From the NCBI RefSeq assembly GCF_003970795.1, contig NZ_RWKW01000056.1, positions 1-64,000 of the forward strand: 64,000 nt of DNA. Reading direction: 5' to 3'. This stretch comes from Aquibium carbonis. GTDB lineage: Bacteria; Pseudomonadota; Alphaproteobacteria; Rhizobiales; Rhizobiaceae. The position numbers were made by a program, and so were the translations under genes. This document shows, in pieces, positions 9,061 through 16,329 of the stretch (positions are counted from its first letter, which is position 1; every line of letters starts with the position of its first letter). The notes under the pieces are model-generated. The model had not been told where the DNA came from and searched no databases. It saw only the letters and a program-made list of their open reading frames with translations.

Positions 9061-9947
9061 CCGAACCGCCTCACGGCATCGACCTTGGCGGCAATCGCGT
9101 CGAACAGGCCCGGTTCGGTAGCCAGGAAGCCGTCGAGGCGCAGCAGCGCCAAGACCTTGCGACCTTGTTCGTGTCGGTCCATCGCCGTCAGCGCATCTTT
9201 CAGCCGCGCCAGGCGCGGGTCGCCGGCCAGTGCCTTGGACGAGGCGACCGGCGGGAAGCCCAGCCATTCGGAGCGGCGCACGATCCGCGTCTGGTTGACG
9301 AGGTCCGGTTCCATCTCGCGCATCACGTCCCAGACATAGCCATCGACGCTGCCCGACTGGGCGAGACCAGCGGCCACCGCACGGATCACGTTGCGATGGC
9401 CATAGGTGTAGAAGCTTCGGGCGAAGAAGCCTTCCGGCTTCAGGCCGTTCTCTGCCAGGAGCGCGCGGGTGACGAGGAAACCGGAATTGGAATCGGGATC
9501 GGAGAAGGCATGGATGTCGCCTTTCAGTTCCTCCCACTGCGCAGCCGGCCTGTCGGCGGCGGCAATCAAATAGGATTGGTAGAGCGGCTTGCCGTGCCAG
9601 GACGGGGTGGCGACGAGATCGAGATCCGACCTGAACTGGACATACGGGTAGCCGCAGATCCACGCCGCATGAAGCTGGCCCGCGACCAGGAGCGCGGTGA
9701 TTTCCTGATAAGTCCGGCGGCTGACCAGTTCCACAGGCTCGCCGATCGCCTCGGTGAGATAGGCGCGCAGCACAGCGAGCAGTTCGAGATCGTTCGACAG
9801 GAAGACCGGCGTCAGGCCGAACTTGAATCCGTCCTGCGCGCTGGCCTGGTCCGGCGCCAGCGCGAGCGAAGCGACTGCGCTCCCGGCCAGGGCGATCGCC
9901 GTGCGGCGCGTCACGAGCTGGCTTTCGGCCGAATGCCGTTCGGTCAA
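9057..9947 (-). CDS. aioX: Periplasmic arsenite-sensing protein AioX (PhnD-like binding protein)
   Basis: 296 residues from a proposed TTG start at 9947, chosen because a GGGAGG ribosome site lies about 9 nt before it. A GTG at 9914 is the alternative. The N-terminus has a twin-arginine-like signal (VTRRTAIALAGSAVASLALA) with a likely cleavage after ASA. The rest is a phosphate/phosphonate-type (PhnD) periplasmic binding fold, as in AioX. The mature protein has a single cysteine, in AAWICGYPY (about residue 98 from the TTG). In Agrobacterium AioX one cysteine (Cys108) is needed for arsenite binding, so this residue is the probable ligand. First gene of the aioXSR operon, coupled to aioS. Confidence 0.88.
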   Translation of the reverse strand: MTERHSAESQLVTRRTAIALAGSAVASLALAPDQASAQDGFKFGLTPVFLSNDLELLAVLRAYLTEAIGEPVELVSRRTYQEITALLVAGQLHAAWICGYPYVQFRSDLDLVATPSWHGKPLYQSYLIAAADRPAAQWEELKGDIHAFSDPDSNSGFLVTRALLAENGLKPEGFFARSFYTYGHRNVIRAVAAGLAQSGSVDGYVWDVMREMEPDLVNQTRIVRRSEWLGFPPVASSKALAGDPRLARLKDALTAMDRHEQGRKVLALLRLDGFLATEPGLFDAIAAKVDAVRRFG

Positions 9948-10023
9948 AATTGCGATCCTCCCTGTTCCCCAGATTAGCGATCGAGGCCGCCGAAATCGAC
10001 CGGAATCCTTCGCGGTCCGGCAT

Positions 10024-10072
10024 GTCCGGCTTTCCAGACCAACGGCAGCGCAGCATGTCCGGATTTCCGGAC
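10024..10072. promoter_or_regulatory. Two tandem inverted repeats, candidate AioR enhancer sites
   Basis: GTCCGGC-TT-TCCAGAC (10024-10039) and GTCCGGA-TT-TCCGGAC (10057-10072) are two copies of one 16-bp inverted repeat. The second is perfect over 7 bp per arm; the first has one mismatched pair. Their starts are 33 bp apart, three helical turns, so two dimers would sit on the same DNA face. They lie about 64-112 bp upstream of the -24 element of the aioB promoter, a normal distance for enhancer binding proteins. Confidence 0.7.
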
Positions 10073-10134
10073 GCAGTTTCCTGGCACCCGCCGCAAGCCA
10101 CTGACTTCGCTCCCTTCGCCCAACGCGGGACGAC

Positions 10135-10150
10135 TGGCACCAACCTTGCA
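10135..10150 (+). promoter_or_regulatory. Sigma-54 (-24/-12) promoter of aioBA
   Basis: TGGCAC-N5-TTGCA at 10135-10150 is an essentially perfect RpoN promoter, with the GG (10136-10137) and GC (10148-10149) in the required spacing. Transcription would start near 10160, about 30 nt before aioB. An NtrC-class activator with an intact GAFTGA loop is encoded in the divergent operon. Confidence 0.88.
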
Positions 10151-10190
10151 CCACCCCTCGCGTACCCAGTCGCGAACCAGGGAGGATGGA

Positions 10191-10715
10191 ATGGATCGCT
10201 GCAGCAAATTGGTCGATGTCGGCCGCAGACAGTTTCTACGGGGAAGTGCACTGGCCGCGGCAGGGGCCGCCACCACCGTGGCGCTCCCTGCCCAACCGGC
10301 AAAGGCCGCCGCGCTCGCGCGGGTCGACTACCCTACCAACCGCCTGGGCAACATCGCCGATCTCGCCCTCAACGAGCCGCTGGACGTGAGCTATCCCGAC
10401 GAGGACGCACCCGGCGTGCTCATCAAGCTCGGCACGCCGGTCGAAGGTGGTGCCGGACCCGACGGCGACATCGTCGGCTTCTCGACCATCTGTCCGCACA
10501 AGGGCTTTCCGCTCAACTATGTCGCCGGCGACCGGACGCTGAACTGTCCCGGCCACTATTCCCGCTTCGACTGCGAGGCCGGTGGTCAGCAGATCTGGGG
10601 ACAGGCGACGCAGAACCTGCCGCAATATGCGCTGAGGGTGGACGAGAAGGGCGACATCTACGCCGAAGGCGTGGACGAGCTGCTCTACGGCCGCCTGTCC
10701 AACGTGCTGGCATAG
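10191..10715 (+). CDS. aioB: Arsenite oxidase small (Rieske) subunit AioB
   Basis: 174 residues. The N-terminus carries a Tat motif RRQFLRG (12-18) and an export region ending near AKAAA. The Rieske [2Fe-2S] ligands are Cys101, His103 (CPH) and Cys119, His122 (CPGH). The LGNIADLALNEPLDVSYPDE block and C-terminal AEGVDELLYGRLSNVL are hallmarks of AioB. Phe106 and Gly121 occupy the places of the two cysteines that form a disulfide in the Alcaligenes faecalis enzyme, so this cluster lacks that bridge, as reported for Rhizobium NT-26. The ATG at 10191 has a GGGAGG site. It starts just after the sigma-54 promoter and is followed 13 nt later by aioA. Confidence 0.96.
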   Translation: MDRCSKLVDVGRRQFLRGSALAAAGAATTVALPAQPAKAAALARVDYPTNRLGNIADLALNEPLDVSYPDEDAPGVLIKLGTPVEGGAGPDGDIVGFSTICPHKGFPLNYVAGDRTLNCPGHYSRFDCEAGGQQIWGQATQNLPQYALRVDEKGDIYAEGVDELLYGRLSNVLA

Positions 10716-10728
10716 GGAGGGACGGATC

Positions 10729-13197
10729 ATGGCCTACAAGCGACACATCGACCGCCTGCCGATCATTCCGGCTGACGCGAAGAAGCACAACGTCACCTGC
10801 CACTACTGCATCGTCGGCTGCGGCTACCATGCCTACACCTGGCCGGTGAACAAACAGGGCGGCACCGCCGCCGACGCCAATGCCTTCGGCGTCGATCTCG
10901 CCGAGCAGCAGCCGGCCGAGACCGAGGCCTGGTACGCGCCGTCGATGTACAACATCGTCCGGCAGGACGGGAAGGACGTCCATCTGGTCATCAAGCCCGA
11001 CCATGGCTGCGTGGTGAACTCCGGCCTCGGCTCCGTCCGCGGCGCGCGCATGGCCGAAAACCGCCGTTCCGACAAGACGGGCACGCAGCAGCAGCGGCTG
11101 ACCGAGCCGATGGTCTGGCGCTATGGCACCTGGCAACCGACGAGCTGGAACGATGCGCTCGATCTCGTCGCCCGCGTCACCGCTCGCGTCATCGACAAGG
11201 ACGACGAGGACGACCTGTTCGTCTCGATGTTCGACCATGGCGGCTCGGCTGGCGGCTACGAGAACACCTGGGGCACCGGAAAACTCTATTTCGGCTCGAT
11301 GAAGGTCAGGAACTGCCGCATCCACAACCGCCCGGCCTACAATTCCGAGGTCCATTCCACCCGCGACATGGGCATTGACGAGCTGAACTACGCCTATGAG
11401 GACTATACGCTGACCGACACGATCATGCTGGTCGGCACCAACCCGCTGGAATGCCAGACGAACCTGTTCCTGAACCACATGGTGCCGGGGATCAGGAACG
11501 GCGCCAAGGTGATCATCGTCGACCCCCGCCGCACGGTGACGACCAATGCCTGCGAGGTCGAGGCCGGCGCCGAGAACGTGTTGCATCTGGCGATCAAGAC
11601 CGGCACGGATCTCGCGCTGTTCAACACGCTGTTCACCTACATTGCCGACCAGGGCTGGGTGGACAAGGACTTCATCGCCGCATCGACCTTTCAGGGCGAT
11701 GTTGCCGTCGGGCTCGACGAGGCGCACCCGGCCGCGCTCGGCTCCTTCGAGATGGCGCGGGCGAAATGCAGGACGTCGCTTGCCGAAGGCGCGTCGATCA
11801 CCGGCCTGTCCGAGGCCGACATCGTCAAGGCGGCCGAGTGGATCGCCAAGCCGAAGGACGACGGTTCGCGCCGCAAATGCGCCACCGGCTACGAGAAGGG
11901 CATCATCTGGGGCAACGACAATTACCGCGTCATCGGCGCGCTGATGAACATCGGCCTCGCCACCGGCAACATCGGCCGCGAAGGCGGCGGCGTGTGCCGC
12001 CTCGGCGGCCATCAGGAAGGCTATTTCCGTCCGTCAGATGCGCATGTCGGTCGCCCTGCCCCCTATATCGATCAGCTCATCATCGGCGGCCGCGGCAAGG
12101 TGCACCACATCTGGGCCAACGACCACTACAAGACCACGCTCAACGCGACCGAGTTCAAGCGCGAGTACAACCGTCGCACCAACATGGTGAAGGACGCCAT
12201 GGACGCCCACGCGGGATCGACCCGCGAACAACTGGTGGACGCCATCGTCGGCGCCATCAATGCCGGCGGGCTGTTCTCGGTCAATGTCGACATCATCCAC
12301 AGCCAGATCGGGCAGGCAGCCCACGTCATCCTGCCGGCGGTGGAATCGGGCGAGATGAACCTGACCTCCATGAACGGCGAGCGCCGCCTGCGCCTCGTCG
12401 AGAAATATATGGACGGTCCGGGCAACGCCAAACCCGACTGCCTGATTGCCGCCGGAATTGCCCAGAACCTCGAGCGGGTGCTGCGCGAACAGGGCCGCGA
12501 CGCCTATGCCGACCAGTTCAAGGGCTACGACTGGGAGACCGAGGAAGACGCCTTCATGGACGGCTATCACTCCGGCAATCCCGAGGTGACCTATGACCGC
12601 TTGCGCGCCATGGGCAACAACGGCGTGCAGGAGCCGGTGGTCGGCTACGAGAACGGAAAGCTGGTGGGCACCAAGCGCCTCTACACCGACGGCCGGTTCA
12701 CCCGCCACGGACGCGAGGACGGCAAGGCACTGTTCTGCGGCGGCGAGTGGCGCGGGCTGCAGGCGCCCGGAAAGGCCTATCAGAGGGACAATTTCGCCTT
12801 CCTCATCAACAACGGCCGTGCCAATGTCATCTGGCAGAACTGGTTCCTGGACAAGGCCAACGACTTCGTCTCCGACCGTTTCCCGATACCCTATATCGAG
12901 ATCAATCCGGAGGACATGGCCGACCTTGGAGTGAAGGCCGGCGACCTGGTCGAGGTCTTCAACGACGTCGGCGCCACTCAGGCGCTGGTTTATCCGACGC
13001 CCACGGCCAGACGTAAGGAGACCTTCATGGTGTTCGGCGCGCCCAACGGCGCGCAGGGCAACATCGTCAATGCCGGGACGAACGAACTGATGCTGCCGAA
13101 CTACAAGCACACCTGGGCCAACATCCGGAAGATCTCGGATGCGCCGGCCTCGGCGGCGGATCTGTCGTTCAAGTCCATGGAGTACAGCGCGGGCTGA
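10729..13197 (+). CDS. aioA: Arsenite oxidase large (molybdopterin) subunit AioA
   Basis: 822 residues, the normal length for AioA, a DMSO-reductase-superfamily enzyme with a bis-MGD molybdenum centre. Cys24, Cys27 and Cys31 (CHYCIVGCGYH) bind the [3Fe-4S] cluster. The following segments WPVNKQGGTA, DHGGSAGGYENTWGTGKLYF and RIHNRPAYNSEVHSTRDMG are diagnostic of arsenite oxidases rather than arsenate reductases. The enzyme oxidises periplasmic arsenite to arsenate and passes electrons through AioB. It has no signal peptide, consistent with co-export with the Tat-tagged AioB. A GGGAGG ribosome site lies 8 nt before the ATG. Confidence 0.97.
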   Translation: MAYKRHIDRLPIIPADAKKHNVTCHYCIVGCGYHAYTWPVNKQGGTAADANAFGVDLAEQQPAETEAWYAPSMYNIVRQDGKDVHLVIKPDHGCVVNSGLGSVRGARMAENRRSDKTGTQQQRLTEPMVWRYGTWQPTSWNDALDLVARVTARVIDKDDEDDLFVSMFDHGGSAGGYENTWGTGKLYFGSMKVRNCRIHNRPAYNSEVHSTRDMGIDELNYAYEDYTLTDTIMLVGTNPLECQTNLFLNHMVPGIRNGAKVIIVDPRRTVTTNACEVEAGAENVLHLAIKTGTDLALFNTLFTYIADQGWVDKDFIAASTFQGDVAVGLDEAHPAALGSFEMARAKCRTSLAEGASITGLSEADIVKAAEWIAKPKDDGSRRKCATGYEKGIIWGNDNYRVIGALMNIGLATGNIGREGGGVCRLGGHQEGYFRPSDAHVGRPAPYIDQLIIGGRGKVHHIWANDHYKTTLNATEFKREYNRRTNMVKDAMDAHAGSTREQLVDAIVGAINAGGLFSVNVDIIHSQIGQAAHVILPAVESGEMNLTSMNGERRLRLVEKYMDGPGNAKPDCLIAAGIAQNLERVLREQGRDAYADQFKGYDWETEEDAFMDGYHSGNPEVTYDRLRAMGNNGVQEPVVGYENGKLVGTKRLYTDGRFTRHGREDGKALFCGGEWRGLQAPGKAYQRDNFAFLINNGRANVIWQNWFLDKANDFVSDRFPIPYIEINPEDMADLGVKAGDLVEVFNDVGATQALVYPTPTARRKETFMVFGAPNGAQGNIVNAGTNELMLPNYKHTWANIRKISDAPASAADLSFKSMEYSAG

Positions 13198-13209
13198 ACG
13201 CCTCGCCTC

Positions 13210-13240
13210 GCGCCGCCGGGCCACATTGTCCCGGCGGCGC
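13210..13240 (+). terminator. Strong hairpin after aioA
   Basis: GCGCCGCCGGG (13210-13220) and CCCGGCGGCGC (13230-13240) form a perfect 11-bp stem with a 9-nt loop, directly after the aioA stop. There is no T-run behind it, so it is more likely a transcript-stabilising or attenuating element between aioBA and moeA than a factor-independent terminator. Confidence 0.6.
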
Positions 13241-13265
13241 CTTCAGAAGTAATCCGGAGGGCATC

Positions 13266-14579
13266 GTGACATCATCGACATTCCTGTCTTCAGACCCATC
13301 TGGAGTAGCCATGAGCACGATCGCGCGTTCCCTCCCAAAACTTTGCGAAGCCGGCAGTGCGGCGGCCGTCATTCCGGTCGATATCGCCGCCGCCAAGGCG
13401 ATTGCCGCCGCGGTGCCCGTGGCCACGACCCAATCCGTGGACCTGCTCGCAGCGAATGGACGGGTGCTGGCCGACGACGTCGAGGCGGCGCTGGCCCTGC
13501 CGCCCTTCAACGCCTCGGCGATGGACGGGTATGCGGTCAGGCTGGACGATCTGCAGGGGCCAGGCCCGTGGCGGCTGCCGATTTCGGGCCGGATCGCGGC
13601 CGGCGACACACCGAGCAGGCCCCTTCCCGGCGCAGCCCGCATCCTCACCGGGGCAAGCGTTCCCCACGGGTTCGATGCCGTCATCATGCAGGAAAGATGC
13701 CGCGTCGATGGCGCTGCAGTCATCATCGACGAGCGGCCGCGGGTCGGCCTGAACATCCGCCGCGCGGGAGAAGACGTGGGCCGGGGAGAACGTCTCGTAA
13801 TGGCCGGCGACGCACTGAAGCCCCAGCACCTCGCGCTTCTCGCCGGACAGGGACTGACGAGGATCGATGTTTTCCGCAAGATCCGCGTCGGTCTCGTGTC
13901 GACTGGCAGCGAACTGCGCGAGCCAGGACAACCGCTTCATCCAGGCCAGATCTACAACTCCAATCGCGTGATGCTTCGCGCCGGTCTCGATACGTGCCGC
14001 TGGGCCGAAGTGATAGACTTCGGCATCGTGCCCGACACGCGCGACGCGATTGGTGCGGCCCTGGCCGACGCGTCGGCGCGCTGCGACGCCGTCATCACCA
14101 CCGGTGGCGTTTCGGCCGGCGAGGAAGACCATGTCACCTGGGCCGTAGGTTCCGGTGGTGGGACGCTCGACGTCCTGAAGGTGGCGATGCGGCCCGGCAA
14201 GCCGGTGAAGGTGGGCAAACTCGGGCCGGCACTGTTTCTCGGACTTCCCGGAAACCCCAATGCCGCGCTGGTGACGTTCCGCATGATCGCGTTGCCCGCA
14301 CTTCGCCGGTTGGCGGGACTAGGCCGAACCGCGCCGGACTGGCAGACGGCCGCAACCGGTTTCCATTACGCCAAGACGCATGGCCGCACCGAGTTCGTAC
14401 CGGTCCGAACCGACGGACAGGATGCCGCCGGACTGCCGATCCTCAGGATGCTCGGACGAGGGTCATCCGCCAGCCTTCGATCGATGGCCGATGCAGACGG
14501 GATCGCCATGCTGTCGCCGGACATGGCCGCTGTCGAGCCCGGCGTCTCCGTCCGGTTCGAACGCTTCGATTGGCGCTGA
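13266..14579 (+). CDS. moeA: Molybdopterin molybdenumtransferase MoeA
   Basis: 437 residues from the GTG at 13266, which has GGAGG 5 nt before it; an ATG at 13311 with GGAG is an equally possible start (422 residues). MoeA motifs are present: PPFNASAMDGYAV, ARILTGASVP, STGSELREPG, TTGGVSAGEEDHV, the PGKPVKVGKL segment and FLGLPGNPNAALVTF. The enzyme inserts molybdate into adenylated molybdopterin. Its place right after aioBA fits a dedicated supply of cofactor for arsenite oxidase; such a moeA copy is common at aio loci. A strong hairpin separates it from aioA, so it may be transcribed at a lower level. Confidence 0.93.
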   Translation: MTSSTFLSSDPSGVAMSTIARSLPKLCEAGSAAAVIPVDIAAAKAIAAAVPVATTQSVDLLAANGRVLADDVEAALALPPFNASAMDGYAVRLDDLQGPGPWRLPISGRIAAGDTPSRPLPGAARILTGASVPHGFDAVIMQERCRVDGAAVIIDERPRVGLNIRRAGEDVGRGERLVMAGDALKPQHLALLAGQGLTRIDVFRKIRVGLVSTGSELREPGQPLHPGQIYNSNRVMLRAGLDTCRWAEVIDFGIVPDTRDAIGAALADASARCDAVITTGGVSAGEEDHVTWAVGSGGGTLDVLKVAMRPGKPVKVGKLGPALFLGLPGNPNAALVTFRMIALPALRRLAGLGRTAPDWQTAATGFHYAKTHGRTEFVPVRTDGQDAAGLPILRMLGRGSSASLRSMADADGIAMLSPDMAAVEPGVSVRFERFDWR

Positions 14580-14594
14580 GCGGGCGCGCCTGCT

Positions 14595-16289
14595 TCAGAA
14601 CATTCGAGCGGTGAGGCGTCCATACACCGCCACGTCCGGCTGGTTCGCCATCGCGTCGAGGATCGGGAATGCCGCCGTGAGTTCGAAGGTTGCCTGAGTG
14701 CCGATGTCGTAGGACAGGCCCAGGCCCGCCGACACCAGCGTCGTGCGATCCGGGAAGGTCGAAAAGACTTCGCCGACATCGGCAAACACGAAGGTGTTGA
14801 GCCCGGCAAAACTCTCGGAAAAGCGGCGGCTGAGTTCAGCCTGCAGGAAGTAGCCACTGTCGCCTGCGACGCCATCGGACGGGTAGCCGCGAACCGTGGT
14901 CGGTCCGCCGACGTTGAACAGCAGGTTTCCCGGAATCAGCTCCTCGCCGGTGTACTGCCAGGCGCCACGAACATGGGCGCTGTAGCGCTGGTCGTAGGCC
15001 AGCGTGCCGCCGCCACTGCCGGTGAAGAGCACGATGTCGCGGCCGCTGATCGGATCGGGCGCGAGTTGATCCTCGACATGGGCATAGACGACCTGCGGCT
15101 GGATGTAGATGTTGTGGCGCTCGCCCGTGTGGCTGATCGGGACGCCCACCACCACGCGCGTCGTCAGCGCATCGACCTGTGGGACCGGTCCGATGTTGGA
15201 TTTCGAGCTGCCGTAGGAAACCGACGTGTTGGCCTGGACCAGCCAGCCCGTGGTTGCCAGGAGCGCCTGCGAAATCGTGACGGTGCCCGCATGGGCCTCG
15301 CCCGTCACGTCGAGCGGCTCGGCCGGGCCGTCCACCACGGTGGTGCCGGTCCCGGTGTAGCCCACGCCCAGGCGCGTTCCGAAGCTGCTGACCGGAAGGT
15401 CGTAGTTGAAGGTTCCGGACACGCTACCGCGCGACCGGGTCAGGAAGGCGAGGAAACTGTCGTCGATCCCAAGCGCGCCATAATGCCGCCAGATCAGACC
15501 CGCGGTCACGTCTCCCGTGGATTCGACGCCCTGATTGTCGACGTAGGCCGTCAGCTGGTTCCGGGGCGGCTCGGTGATACCGAGTGCAATGTCGGTCAGG
15601 CCGAAGGTGGCACCTGGCTGCAGAAGCATGCGCATCTGCATCAGGCTCGTCCGGTTGGAGAAGGTGATGTCGCGCGAGGCCGTGGGGACGTCCACGACGC
15701 GGTCGCCTTTGACGAGCCGGACACGGTCCAGAATGAACTGATCCCGCGTCCGACGGTCGCCGACCACCGCAATGCTGCCGAGCCTGCCCTCGATGAGGCG
15801 AATGTTCAAAACGCGGTCGGAAAGATCCTGCGGCGGCAGGATGGCGCTGGCGGTGACGATCCCACGCTCGGCATAAAGGTCGTTCACGGTTCGGACGAGA
15901 CGCGCGATCTCGGAAAAATCGATCGGTCGACCGATATACTGCTGGGCAATGTCACGAAGTTCGGCGTCTGACAGGAACTCCGAATCATTCTCGAACTCGA
16001 CATCCAGGAGCGTGATCGTCGGCCCGCCCGGCGGCGGCAGGTCGGCGCGGCGAAGCGGATCGGTGATGACCGGATCGCCCTGCTGCTCGACACGGTTCTG
16101 CCGCTCGAACTCCTCCAGGCGTTGCTCGAGTTGCTGGATGAGGGTCGACGTCGGATCCTGCGCGTGGGCCGCGCCCGCGCCGAAGGACGCCGCGACGCCG
16201 AACATGACTGCCGCTCCGATGCCGACGCGCAAACGTCCATGCATCTGCTCAGCCGCCCGTATCCTCATTGCATGCCCCAGGTCATTCAA
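14595..16289 (-). CDS. Two-partner secretion transporter (ShlB/FhaC/HecB family)
   Basis: 564 residues. A signal peptide with cleavage near GAAHA-Q is followed by a short coiled helix and proline-rich linker (residues ~48-85), a POTRA domain (~90-165: ITLLDVEFENDSEFLSDAEL, then a second POTRA-like stretch up to ~245) and a 16-strand barrel. The L6-loop hallmark VRGYP lies at ~466, and the C-terminus ends in Phe as outer-membrane barrels do. It exports the giant adhesin encoded 40 nt upstream in the same direction. In-frame ATGs at 16268 and 16244 are alternative starts; none has a strong ribosome site. Confidence 0.92.
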   Translation of the reverse strand: MNDLGHAMRIRAAEQMHGRLRVGIGAAVMFGVAASFGAGAAHAQDPTSTLIQQLEQRLEEFERQNRVEQQGDPVITDPLRRADLPPPGGPTITLLDVEFENDSEFLSDAELRDIAQQYIGRPIDFSEIARLVRTVNDLYAERGIVTASAILPPQDLSDRVLNIRLIEGRLGSIAVVGDRRTRDQFILDRVRLVKGDRVVDVPTASRDITFSNRTSLMQMRMLLQPGATFGLTDIALGITEPPRNQLTAYVDNQGVESTGDVTAGLIWRHYGALGIDDSFLAFLTRSRGSVSGTFNYDLPVSSFGTRLGVGYTGTGTTVVDGPAEPLDVTGEAHAGTVTISQALLATTGWLVQANTSVSYGSSKSNIGPVPQVDALTTRVVVGVPISHTGERHNIYIQPQVVYAHVEDQLAPDPISGRDIVLFTGSGGGTLAYDQRYSAHVRGAWQYTGEELIPGNLLFNVGGPTTVRGYPSDGVAGDSGYFLQAELSRRFSESFAGLNTFVFADVGEVFSTFPDRTTLVSAGLGLSYDIGTQATFELTAAFPILDAMANQPDVAVYGRLTARMF

Positions 16290-16329
16290 CGCGACGTCCC
16301 CGCTTCTACTTCGTTCCGTATTACGCCCA

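Noticed and set aside
10082-10097. A second sigma-54-like site (TGGCAC followed by CCGCC-GCAAG)
   Set aside because: The -24 half matches, but the -12 half lacks TTGC at the required spacing.
7597-10302. One long frame suggesting a 901-residue kinase with an N-terminal extension
   Set aside because: The extension overlaps aioX in another frame, crosses the sigma-54 promoter region and is not protein-like. The kinase starts at 9060 with ATGA coupling to aioX.
13210-13240. Factor-independent terminator ending the aioBA transcript
   Set aside because: No T-run follows the stem; kept only as a hairpin of uncertain role.
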